This document shows, piece by piece, positions 1 to 6,300 of a DNA stretch of 6,748 bases. A program made the position numbers and the translations under genes. This DNA comes from Nitriliruptorales bacterium. Its GTDB lineage: Bacteria; Actinomycetota; Nitriliruptoria; Euzebyales; Egibacteraceae. Position 1 is the first letter of the stretch. Each line of letters opens with the position of its first letter. Location: positions 1 through 6,748 of the forward strand of contig SKPY01000427.1 of NCBI GenBank assembly GCA_007119305.1. Direction: 5' to 3'. The notes under the pieces were generated by a model. It did no database searches and had not been told where the DNA came from. It saw only the letters and a program-made list of their open reading frames with translations.

Positions 1-5
1 CCTGA

Positions 6-26
6 CGGCGAGCCCCGCGCTCGCCG
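6..26 (-). terminator. Candidate terminator hairpin after tyrS
   Basis: Bases 6-13 and 19-26 are perfect reverse complements, giving an 8-bp GC-rich stem around a 5-base loop, 11 bases past the tyrS stop codon. No T-run is visible because the window ends five bases beyond the stem on this side. Hairpins without a T-run are common at gene ends in high-GC actinobacteria, so termination is plausible but not shown. Confidence 0.45.
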
Positions 27-37
27 CGCGGGCGCTC

Positions 38-1252
38 TCACACGAGCCGCGCGAAGCGGCGCTTGCCCACCTGGACCACCTTGCCTGCCAGGTCCGCGGC
101 CGCGAGCTCGGCGGTCGGGTCCGACAGCGGCTGCCCGTCGAGGCGCACCGCGCCCTGCGCGACCATGCGCCGGGCCTCCGAGCGGCTCGCGCACAGACCC
201 GCCGCGGTGAGCAGCGCCGGCAGGAACCAGACCGCGCGCTCCCCCAAGGGGAACTCGGGCACGTCGTCGGGGACCCCGCGCTCGCGGAAGGCGACGTCGA
301 AGCGGTGCTCGGCGGCACGCGCGGCCTCCGCGTCGTGGTACAGCGCGACGATCTCCCGGGCGAGGCGGCGCTTGGTCTCCCCGGGGTGCAGCTCACCGCC
401 GGCCAGACCCGCCGCGATGCGGTCGACCTCGTCGGGGTGCACGTCGGTCACGAGCCGGAAGTACTTCACCATGAGCTCGTCGCGCACCCGCATGGCCTTG
501 CCGAACATCTCGGCGGGCTCCTCGTCCACCCCGATCGTGTTGCCAGCGGTCTTCGACATCTTCTCGGCGCCGTCGAGCCCCTCGATGAGCGGCAGCGTGA
601 GGATGCACTGGCCGGCCTGGCCGGCCGCCTCCTGCAGGTCACGGCCCACGAGCAGGTTGAACGTCTGGTCGGTGCCACCGAGCTCGACGTCGCTGCGCAC
701 CGCGACCGAGTCCTGCCCCTGCAGCAGCGGGTAGAGGAACTCGCTGATCGCGATCGGGCGGCCGGCCTCGTAACGGGCCGAGAAGTCCTGGCGTTCGAGC
801 ATGCGCGCGACGGTCATGCGGCTCGCCAGGCGCAGCACGTCCGCCATCGTCAAGGGCGCGAGCCAGTCGGCGTTGTTGGTGACCTCCAGGCGCTCGTCGA
901 GCACGACCTTGCGGACCTGGGCGAGGTAGGTGCGCGCGTTGTCCTCCACCTCCTGCGCCGTCAGGCGCGGCCGGGTCGTGGTGCGGCCCGACGGGTCCCC
1001 CACCTGGGCGGTGAACCCGCCGATGATGAGCACGGCGGTGTGGCCGAGCCGCTGGAAGTCCCGCAGCTTGCGCAGCACCACCGTGTGGCCGAGGTGGATG
1101 TCGGGCGTGGTCGGATCGACGCCGAGCTTGACGCGCAGCGGCGGGCGCTCGCCGCGGGCGGCGGCGGTGACCCGGCGCTCGAAGTCGTCGGCCGGGGCGA
1201 CCTGCTCGACGCCGTCGAGCAGGACACGCAGCTGTTCAGAAGCGGGCTCCAT
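38..1252 (-). CDS. tyrS: Tyrosyl-tRNA synthetase
   Basis: Cytoplasmic class I aminoacyl-tRNA synthetase that activates tyrosine with ATP and loads it on tRNA-Tyr (EC 6.1.1.1). The 404-residue product is a normal family length. The HIGH-type motif is HLGH at residues 53-56, inside a VDPTTPDIHLGH context. The tyrosine-site segment GGTDQ is at 192-196, and the second ATP motif is KMSKT at 231-235. A C-terminal S4-type RNA-binding domain spans about 343-402. KMSKT, with YPLLQGQDS at 174-182, fits the TyrZ-like (type 2) subfamily rather than the E. coli KFGKT type. The ATG at 1252 is chosen because the family N-terminus begins just after it. No good Shine-Dalgarno precedes it, only GGA close to the start. 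A TAGCCT hexamer nine bases upstream would place transcription start a few bases before ATG, so the mRNA may be nearly leaderless. It is divergent from the PBP gene. There is no room for a T-box leader. Confidence 0.97.
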   Translation of the reverse strand: MEPASEQLRVLLDGVEQVAPADDFERRVTAAARGERPPLRVKLGVDPTTPDIHLGHTVVLRKLRDFQRLGHTAVLIIGGFTAQVGDPSGRTTTRPRLTAQEVEDNARTYLAQVRKVVLDERLEVTNNADWLAPLTMADVLRLASRMTVARMLERQDFSARYEAGRPIAISEFLYPLLQGQDSVAVRSDVELGGTDQTFNLLVGRDLQEAAGQAGQCILTLPLIEGLDGAEKMSKTAGNTIGVDEEPAEMFGKAMRVRDELMVKYFRLVTDVHPDEVDRIAAGLAGGELHPGETKRRLAREIVALYHDAEAARAAEHRFDVAFRERGVPDDVPEFPLGERAVWFLPALLTAAGLCASRSEARRMVAQGAVRLDGQPLSDPTAELAAADLAGKVVQVGKRRFARLV

Positions 1253-1270
1253 CGTCCGACAAGGCTACTC

Positions 1271-1302
1271 GTGGGCGTTGTCACCCCCACAACCCCGCCC
1301 AC
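1271..1302. repeat. Imperfect inverted repeat in divergent spacer
   Basis: GTGGGC (1271-1276) plus GTTGT (1277-1281) pairs with ACAAC (1289-1293) plus GCCCAC (1297-1302). The loop is 7 bases, and a 3-base CCC bulge sits on the right arm. That makes 11 base pairs in total, covering half of the tyrS-PBP spacer. As DNA it could be an operator for both genes. As RNA on the plus strand it would end four bases before the PBP ribosome binding site and could limit translation, but only if transcription starts upstream of it. The function is inferred only from position. Confidence 0.5.
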
Positions 1303-1305
1303 CAC

Positions 1306-1310
1306 AGGAG
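1306..1310 (+). promoter_or_regulatory. Ribosome binding site deciding the PBP start
   Basis: AGGAG lies six bases before an in-frame TTG at 1317 and fifteen bases before the first in-frame ATG at 1326. Six bases is near-ideal spacing and fifteen is too far, so the site favours TTG as the start codon. Confidence 0.6.
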
Positions 1311-1316
1311 TTAACA

Positions 1317-3800
1317 TTGGCGCACATGCGCCACTCGGCTGGGCCATCCCCGGTGGCCGCGCGTTCCGCGCGCCGCCTGCTCGTGCTCGCCCTGGTCGCG
1401 CTGTTCGCCACCGGCTGCGCCCGCTTCGTGGACATCACCCCGGTCGGCCGGATCGAGCTGCCGCCCGCCGCTGAGACGAGCGTGGTCGTCGCCGCCGATG
1501 GCCGTGAGCTCGCGCAGCTGCACGCGGAGCAGGACCGCGACCCCGTGAGCCTCGACGCGGTGCCCGCGCACATGCGCGACGCGGTCATCGCCGTCGAGGA
1601 TCACCGCTTCTACGACCACGGCGGGGTCGACGCGCGGGCGATCGCACGCGCGGTGCGGGAGAACGCCCGGGAGGGCCGCATCACGCAGGGCGGCTCGACC
1701 CTCACCCAGCAGCTCGCGAAGAACGCCGTGACCGGCGACGAGCTGTCCCTCGAGCGCAAGCTCGAGGAGGCCAGCGTCGCCCTCCAGCTCGAAGCCCAGT
1801 TCACGAAGGACGAGATCCTCGAGCAGTACCTGAACACCGTCTACTACGGGCACGGCGCCTACGGGGTCCAGGCCGCAGCCCAGCGCTACTTCGGCGCGGA
1901 CACGAGCGAGCTCGCGCTCGAGCAGGCCGCCCTGCTCGCGGCGCTGCTCCGTGCCCCCAGCCACTACGACCCGCACGCCGACCCCGAGCGCGCCACGACA
2001 CGGCGCAACCTCGTCCTGGCGCTGATGGCCCGCCACGGGTTCGTCGACGCGGCGGAGGCCGAGGCGGCGCAGGCGTCGGACCTCGGCGTGATCCCGCCGC
2101 CGCGGGCGGACCGGCGCGACGCGCCCTACTTCGTCGCGCACATGCTCGACCAGCTCCAGCACGCGCCGGCGTTCGCGGTGCTCGGCGAGGACCCCGTGGC
2201 GCGCGCCGACCGCATCTTCCGCGCCGGGCTGCGGATCGAGACGACGCTCGACCCCGCCTGGCAGGCCGCCGCCGAGGCCGCCGCCGAGGCGGTCGCCGGC
2301 GAGCCCGACGATCCCCGCGTCGCGCTCGTGGCGATCGAGCCCGCCACCGGCGCGATCCGGGCGCTGGTGGGGGGCCGCGACTACTACGACCCCGAGGACC
2401 CGGCGGCCCGCTTCAACCTCGCCACCCAGGGCAGGCGCCAGCCGGGCTCCACGTTCAAGGTCCCGGCGCTGGCCGCCGCCCTCGAGCACGGCCACGGCCT
2501 GAGCGACGTGTTCGACGCGCCGGGGCAGCTGACCCTGCCGGGCAGCCCGCCGGAGGACCCCGAGCCGTGGACGGTGAGCAACTACGACGACGCGGCCTTC
2601 GGACAGGTCTCGCTGCGCCGCGCGACCGCCTACAGCGTCAACGTGGTGTTCGCCCAGCTCGCCGACAGCGTCGGCGCGCACGCGCTGGCCGAGATGGGCG
2701 AGCGGCTGGGGGTGCGCCGCCCGCTGCGCGCGGTGCGCTCGCTCGCCCTCGGGGCCGTCGAGGTGACCCCGCTCGAGCTCGCGACGATCCAGGCGACCCT
2801 GGCCAGCGGCGGCGTCTACCGCCCGCCGGTCGCCGTGGAGCGCATCAGCGACGCGCACGGCGAGGTCGTGTGGGAGCGCGCCGCTGCCGACGGCCAGCGG
2901 GTGCTCGACGAGGAGGTCGCGTGGCACGTCACCGAGGCGCTGTCCGACGTCGTCGTGTACGGCACGGGCGTCGGTGCCAACCTCGAGCGGCCCCTCGCGG
3001 GCAAGACCGGCACGAGCCAGGACCACGCCGACGCGTGGTTCGCGGGCTACACGCCTGACCTCGCCGCAGCCGTCTGGGTCGGCTTCCCCGAGGGGCGCGT
3101 GCCGCTGCAGCCGCCCCGCACGCGCGAGCGCATCGAGGGCGGCACCTGGCCGAGCGCGGTCTTCGCCGGGTTCGCCGCCACCGCGCTCGACGCCGTACCC
3201 CCTCGCGACTTCCCGGTGCCCGAGGACTTCGCCACGGTCGTGCGGGTCGACATCACCCAGGGCTGCCTGGCCAACCCCTACACGCCGCCCGAGGCCGCCG
3301 CCGAGCGGGAGTACATCGCCGGCACGGAGCCCACGGAGGTCTGCGCCGAGCCCACCGAGCCCCCGGTCGCCGACGTGCCCGAGATGGTGGGCGAGCCGAT
3401 CGAGCAGGCCCGCCAGGCGTTGCAGCAGGCCGGGTTCGTCGTCACCGAGCGTGAGGAGTACAGCGCCCAGGTGCCGCCCGGCTACGTGCTCCGCCAGACC
3501 CCCGAGGCGGGACGGGACCTGCTCCTCGCCGAGGGCTACGAGGTGACCGTGTGGGTCTCGATCGCCGAGCACCGCGCCACCGAGACGGTGCCCGACGTGC
3601 TCAACAGCGACGTCGAGGAGGCCCGCGCGCTGCTCGAAGACGCCGGGTTCGTCGTCGAGGTGCTCCAGGTCTGCCCCGACGGGTCGGAGGACTGCACGGG
3701 CGCGCGCCAGCGTCCCGGCCGCATCTGGGAGCAGTTCCCCGACGCCGACGCCCAGCTGCCCCGCGCCGCCGTCATCCGTCTGCTCGCCTATCCGGGGTGA
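1317..3800 (+). CDS. Class A penicillin-binding protein (transglycosylase/transpeptidase) with PASTA repeats
   Basis: Bifunctional peptidoglycan synthase acting outside the membrane: it polymerises lipid II glycan and cross-links peptides. With a TTG start it has 827 residues. An arginine-rich N-terminus precedes a hydrophobic run at 21-31, then TGC34, which resembles a lipobox. The GT51 domain (about 75-245) has catalytic E94 in VEDHRFYDHGG, GGSTLTQQLAKN at 125-136, RKLEE at 147-151, KDEILEQYLN at 164-173 and the G-AYGVQAAA-YFG block near 180-193. The transpeptidase domain (about 335-620) is intact: S378-T-F-K381, S440-V-N442 and K563-T-G-T566. Two PASTA domains follow at about 683-749 and 756-824. 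C650/C676 and C786/C793 could form external disulfides. The family is PonA/PBP1-like, as in actinobacteria; PASTA repeats often bind muropeptides or beta-lactams. Starting at ATG 1326 would give 824 residues. The gene stands alone on its strand, between tyrS and mpg. Confidence 0.95.
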   Translation: MAHMRHSAGPSPVAARSARRLLVLALVALFATGCARFVDITPVGRIELPPAAETSVVVAADGRELAQLHAEQDRDPVSLDAVPAHMRDAVIAVEDHRFYDHGGVDARAIARAVRENAREGRITQGGSTLTQQLAKNAVTGDELSLERKLEEASVALQLEAQFTKDEILEQYLNTVYYGHGAYGVQAAAQRYFGADTSELALEQAALLAALLRAPSHYDPHADPERATTRRNLVLALMARHGFVDAAEAEAAQASDLGVIPPPRADRRDAPYFVAHMLDQLQHAPAFAVLGEDPVARADRIFRAGLRIETTLDPAWQAAAEAAAEAVAGEPDDPRVALVAIEPATGAIRALVGGRDYYDPEDPAARFNLATQGRRQPGSTFKVPALAAALEHGHGLSDVFDAPGQLTLPGSPPEDPEPWTVSNYDDAAFGQVSLRRATAYSVNVVFAQLADSVGAHALAEMGERLGVRRPLRAVRSLALGAVEVTPLELATIQATLASGGVYRPPVAVERISDAHGEVVWERAAADGQRVLDEEVAWHVTEALSDVVVYGTGVGANLERPLAGKTGTSQDHADAWFAGYTPDLAAAVWVGFPEGRVPLQPPRTRERIEGGTWPSAVFAGFAATALDAVPPRDFPVPEDFATVVRVDITQGCLANPYTPPEAAAEREYIAGTEPTEVCAEPTEPPVADVPEMVGEPIEQARQALQQAGFVVTEREEYSAQVPPGYVLRQTPEAGRDLLLAEGYEVTVWVSIAEHRATETVPDVLNSDVEEARALLEDAGFVVEVLQVCPDGSEDCTGARQRPGRIWEQFPDADAQLPRAAVIRLLAYPG

Positions 3801-3805
3801 GGCCG

Positions 3806-3819
3806 GCGGGTCAGCCCGC
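3806..3819. terminator. Weak possible bidirectional terminator between convergent genes
   Basis: GCGGG (3806-3810) and CCCGC (3815-3819) form a 5-bp stem with a 4-base loop across the 10-base gap between the PBP stop and the mpg stop. It overlaps the mpg stop codon and has no T-run on either side. A short GC hairpin like this arises easily by chance at this base composition, so the call rests mainly on its location between two converging genes. Confidence 0.25.
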
Positions 3820-4434
3820 GCGGGGATGGCGCTTGTACGCCGAGACCCAGCGGGAACCGGCGGCGGCGAAGCGCCACGGCCGGTCGGCGGCGGCGACGAC
3901 GCCGACCCGCGGGCCCGCCTCGACCTCGATCCGCGCGCCGTCGTCGGCGAGGTAGAGGGGCCCGCCGTCGCACAGGTCGTGGCCGGACCAGGTGCCGTCG
4001 AGACCGTAGGCCTGTGCGAGGCGCGCGGGACCGCGCAGGAGATCGCGGTCGGATAGGCGCCGCCCGCCGGCCCGGCGAGCCCGCATCACGTCGAGCCCGG
4101 CGATCGGCTCGGCGGCGCGCAGCAGCACCCCCTCGGCCCGGCCTGCCGCCCCGGTCGCGGTGTTCAGGCACCAGTGCATCCCGTAGGTGAAGTACACGTA
4201 GGCGTGCCCGGGCGGGCCGAACAGCGGGGCGTTGCGCTCGGTCCGGCCCCGGTAACCGTGGCAGGCGGGGTCGTCCTCGGTGTACGCCTCGGTCTCCACC
4301 AGGCGCGCCGCCAAGCCGTCGTGGGCGTGCACGAGCAGCATGCCGACGAGGTCGCGGGCCACCGCGGGCGCGCCGCGGGCGAAGAACGACCGCTCGAGCG
4401 GAGCGGCGCCCGGCAGTCCCGTCGCGGGCGTCAT
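3811..4434 (-). CDS. mpg: DNA-3-methyladenine glycosylase (AAG/MPG family)
   Basis: Monofunctional DNA glycosylase that flips out and removes alkylated or deaminated purines such as 3-methyladenine and hypoxanthine, leaving an abasic site (base excision repair). The 207-residue product is a usual bacterial length. By alignment from memory with human AAG, the catalytic glutamate is E49 in VETEAY (residues 46-51), with base-stacking Y51 and H59, the DNA-intercalating tyrosine Y81 in YVYFTYGMHW, and pocket residue N91. The C-terminal VSAYKRHPR also fits. The ATG at 4434 shares its A with the polX stop (TGATG), so translation is probably coupled to polX. A GGGAG 11 bases upstream is a poor to moderate ribosome site. 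The gene ends 10 bases from the PBP stop, tail to tail. It is the second gene of a two-gene repair operon, so it makes the abasic sites that PolX-type enzymes can act on. Confidence 0.96.
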   Translation of the reverse strand: MTPATGLPGAAPLERSFFARGAPAVARDLVGMLLVHAHDGLAARLVETEAYTEDDPACHGYRGRTERNAPLFGPPGHAYVYFTYGMHWCLNTATGAAGRAEGVLLRAAEPIAGLDVMRARRAGGRRLSDRDLLRGPARLAQAYGLDGTWSGHDLCDGGPLYLADDGARIEVEAGPRVGVVAAADRPWRFAAAGSRWVSAYKRHPRAG

Positions 4435-6188
4435 CAGCCGACGCGCTCCCGCTTCGCGGCGACGAACGCCCGCAGCCCCTGCAGCGCGCGGCAGTTGAGC
4501 ACGTCGCCGGCAGTGGCCCAGCCGCGCTGTGCGGTGAGGACGCCCCAGCGCGCGTTGTCGAGGTCGCCCAGGCTGTGGGCATCGGTCGCGATCGTGAGGG
4601 TGACGCCGCGCTCGACGGCGCGCCGCACGACGTCGGCAGCGATGTCCAGCCGGTGCGGGCTGCCGTTGATCTCGAGCGCCGTGCCGGTCTCCGCAGCGGC
4701 GTCGAGCACCGCGTCGAGGTCGATGTCGTAGCCGGGACGCTTGCCGATCTTGCGACCGGTGGGATGACCGATCGCGTGCACCGCCGGGTGCTGCATCGCG
4801 CTGAGGATGCGCTGCGTCTGCTCCGCCTCCCCGCGGGCGAACAGCGTGTGGATGCTCGCGACGCACCAGTCGAACGTGAGCAGGAAGTCCCAGTCGTAGT
4901 CGAGGCCGCCCTCGCCGTCGATGTTGAGCTCGGCGCCGTCGAGGACCGTGATGTCGACCGCCTCGTTCAGCGCGCTGATGCGCTCGCGCCGGGCGAGCAT
5001 CTGCGCCTTGCTGAGCCCGTTCAGCGCGAGGTCCTCGGCGTGGTCGGTGACCGCCCAGTAGTCCCAGCCGCGTGCCGCAGCGGCCGCGACCATGTCCTCG
5101 AGGGGCACCTTCCCGTCGCCGGACCAGTCGCTGTGGCCGTGCAGGTCACCGCGCAGGTCTGCCAGCGTCACGACGCGCGGCAGGCGCCCCTCGGCCGCGG
5201 CCTCGACCTCGCCGCTGTCCTCCCGCATGGGCGCGGGCACCCAGTCCAGGTCGAGCGCGGCGTAGACGTCGGCCTCCGTGCGGCTCGCTACCCGCTCGCC
5301 GATGCCGTCCTCGGCCGCGTCATCGCGCTGGAACAGCCCGTACTCGTTCAGCGTCAGCCCCCGGCGGACGGCCCGCTCGCGGATGCGGATGTTGTGCGCC
5401 TTCGAGCCCGTGAAGTACACGAGCGCCGCACCCCACGCCTCGGGCGCGACGACCCGCAGGTCGGCCTGCAGTCCCCGGACGGTGAGCACCGACGACTTCT
5501 TCTCGCCTGCGGCGAGGATCTCCCGGACGACCGGCGCGGCATGAAAGGCCTGCATGACCGGCCCGGGCTCGGTGCTCGCGGCCAGGATGTCGATGTCGCC
5601 CACGGTCTCGCGCATGCGCCGCAGCGAACCGGCGTAGGCCACCTCGACGGCCTCCGGCAGCGCCGCGAGCTCGGCGCGCAGCGCCTCGGCGACCGGCAGG
5701 GCGTCGGCGACGGGGACGCGGGCGGTGTCCTTCGCGCCCATGCGGCTGATCGCCACGCGCAGGTTGTCCTCGGTCTTGGCGCCAAGACCGGGCAGCTCGC
5801 GGACCTGCTGCGCCTCGAGCGCCGCCTGCAGGGCCTCCACCGAGTCGACCCCGAGCTCGCGGTGCAGCTGCACGGCCGTCTTGGGCCCGAGGCCGGGCAC
5901 CCGCGTGAGCTCGATGAGGCCCGTGGGGATCTCCGCGCGCAGGTCGGCGAGCAGCCTGATCGTGCCGTGCGCGCGCTGCTCGAGGATCTTCTCGGCTGTC
6001 GACTTGCCGATGCCGGGCAGCGCGGCGAGCTCGTCGCGGTCGAGCGTGGCGAGGTCGACCCGGGCGGCGGCGATCGCGTCGGCGGCGCGCTCGTAGGCCC
6101 GGACGCGGAACTGATCCTCGCCCTTCAGCCTGAGCAGCGTCGCGATCTCGGCGAACTGCTCGCGTAGGTCCTCGTTCGTCCAGGCCAT
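4434..6188 (-). CDS. polX: Bacterial family X DNA polymerase with PHP nuclease domain
   Basis: Repair polymerase that fills short gaps. It carries a PHP domain which in Bacillus subtilis PolX gives Mn-dependent 3'-5' exonuclease activity and, as I recall, AP endonuclease activity. The 584 residues match the family (B. subtilis about 570). Helix-hairpin-helix segments are at ALPGIGKST (about 56-64), VPGLGPKTA (97-105) and LPGLGAKTE (132-140). The nucleotidyltransferase motif GSLRR (187-191) is followed by GDID, giving metal ligands D198 and D200 with third carboxylate D243; YFTGSKAHN (258-266) is the nucleotide-side loop. The PHP metal site looks complete: H350, H352, D382-H383, E420, H447, H475 and D536-A-H538. 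Both activities should therefore be functional. The ATG at 6188 is fixed by GGAGG six bases upstream. It is the first gene of the polX-mpg operon, overlapping mpg by one base. It is divergent from the plus-strand gene at 6306. Confidence 0.97.
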   Translation of the reverse strand: MAWTNEDLREQFAEIATLLRLKGEDQFRVRAYERAADAIAAARVDLATLDRDELAALPGIGKSTAEKILEQRAHGTIRLLADLRAEIPTGLIELTRVPGLGPKTAVQLHRELGVDSVEALQAALEAQQVRELPGLGAKTEDNLRVAISRMGAKDTARVPVADALPVAEALRAELAALPEAVEVAYAGSLRRMRETVGDIDILAASTEPGPVMQAFHAAPVVREILAAGEKKSSVLTVRGLQADLRVVAPEAWGAALVYFTGSKAHNIRIRERAVRRGLTLNEYGLFQRDDAAEDGIGERVASRTEADVYAALDLDWVPAPMREDSGEVEAAAEGRLPRVVTLADLRGDLHGHSDWSGDGKVPLEDMVAAAAARGWDYWAVTDHAEDLALNGLSKAQMLARRERISALNEAVDITVLDGAELNIDGEGGLDYDWDFLLTFDWCVASIHTLFARGEAEQTQRILSAMQHPAVHAIGHPTGRKIGKRPGYDIDLDAVLDAAAETGTALEINGSPHRLDIAADVVRRAVERGVTLTIATDAHSLGDLDNARWGVLTAQRGWATAGDVLNCRALQGLRAFVAAKRERVG

Positions 6189-6194
6189 CGCGCG

Positions 6195-6199
6195 CCTCC
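6195..6199 (-). promoter_or_regulatory. Ribosome binding site of polX
   Basis: Read on the minus strand this is GGAGG, six bases before the ATG at 6188. It settles the polX start and rules out the much longer upstream in-frame extension, which has no family similarity. Confidence 0.8.
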
Positions 6200-6266
6200 G
6201 ACCCGCGGCGCCCGCCTGCCTGCGGTGCCGCTGCGCCCGCCAGGCTACCCCGCACCCCTCTACGCT

Positions 6267-6286
6267 GGTGGGCCACGGTGGGCCGC
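6267..6286. repeat. Two 10-bp tandem near-repeats upstream of the unrecognised gene
   Basis: GGTGGGCCAC is followed directly by GGTGGGCCGC, with 9 of 10 bases identical and a spacing of about one DNA helical turn. The first unit contains the dyad GTGG-G-CCAC. The pair lies between a possible -10 box (TACGCT, 6261-6266) and the ribosome binding site at 6295-6300, where an operator or leader element could sit. The role is inferred from position only. Confidence 0.45.
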
Positions 6287-6294
6287 ACCCCGGC

Positions 6295-6300
6295 AGGAGG
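6295..6300 (+). promoter_or_regulatory. Ribosome binding site of the unrecognised gene
   Basis: AGGAGG lies five bases before the ATG at 6306. This strong, well-spaced site is the main argument that the reading frame running off the right edge is a real gene. Confidence 0.75.

Larger units (their letters stand above)
1253..1316. promoter_or_regulatory. Divergent spacer between tyrS and the PBP gene
   Basis: This 64-base spacer must hold the start signals of both flanking genes, unless one promoter lies inside the neighbouring coding region. On the minus strand, TAGCCT (forward bases 1262-1267) matches the TAnnnT form of an actinobacterial -10 box and would start tyrS mRNA about three bases before its ATG. 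On the plus strand, TTGTCA at 1278-1283 resembles a -35 box, but no -10 box sits 16-18 bases behind it. TAACAT at 1312-1317 is TAnnnT-shaped but overlaps the likely start codon. Promoter calls are therefore weak. The middle of the spacer is occupied by an inverted repeat, listed separately. Confidence 0.4.

Noticed and set aside
608..625. A perfect 9-bp tandem duplication in tyrS encoding Ala-Gly-Gln twice
   Set aside because: The segment has the normal family length at this place, so it is not an inserted repeat. It probably reflects restricted codon choice in GC-rich DNA.
930..1316. An N-terminal extension of the PBP frame upstream of its start
   Set aside because: The extra 129 codons lie opposite the start of tyrS, resemble no PBP N-terminus and would place the signal or anchor segment in the interior of the protein.
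1253..1316. A possible T-box leader upstream of tyrS
   Set aside because: The spacer is only 64 bases and holds the divergent gene's start signals. No T-box sequence or room for the structure exists.
305..1474. A 389-codon open frame on the plus strand opposite tyrS that runs into the PBP region
   Set aside because: It is a shadow of tyrS that continues out of frame into the PBP start. It ignores the ribosome site at 1306 and has no motif.
2265..2288. A 12-bp tandem repeat in the PBP gene encoding Ala-Ala-Ala-Glu twice
   Set aside because: It lies in a helical stretch where Ala/Glu-rich sequence is common in this family. Nothing suggests phase variation, since a 12-bp change keeps the frame.
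1311..3572. A very long open frame on the minus strand opposite the PBP gene (753 codons)
   Set aside because: It is rich in Arg, Gly, Val, Leu and Asp, with no recognisable motif, and lies wholly opposite a gene with all its catalytic motifs. Long antisense frames are expected in DNA this GC-rich, because TAA, TAG and TGA are rare in some frames.
4575..6167. A 530-codon open frame on the plus strand opposite polX
   Set aside because: Low-complexity composition with no family signal, and no ribosome binding site that I noticed. It is the antisense shadow of the intact polX.
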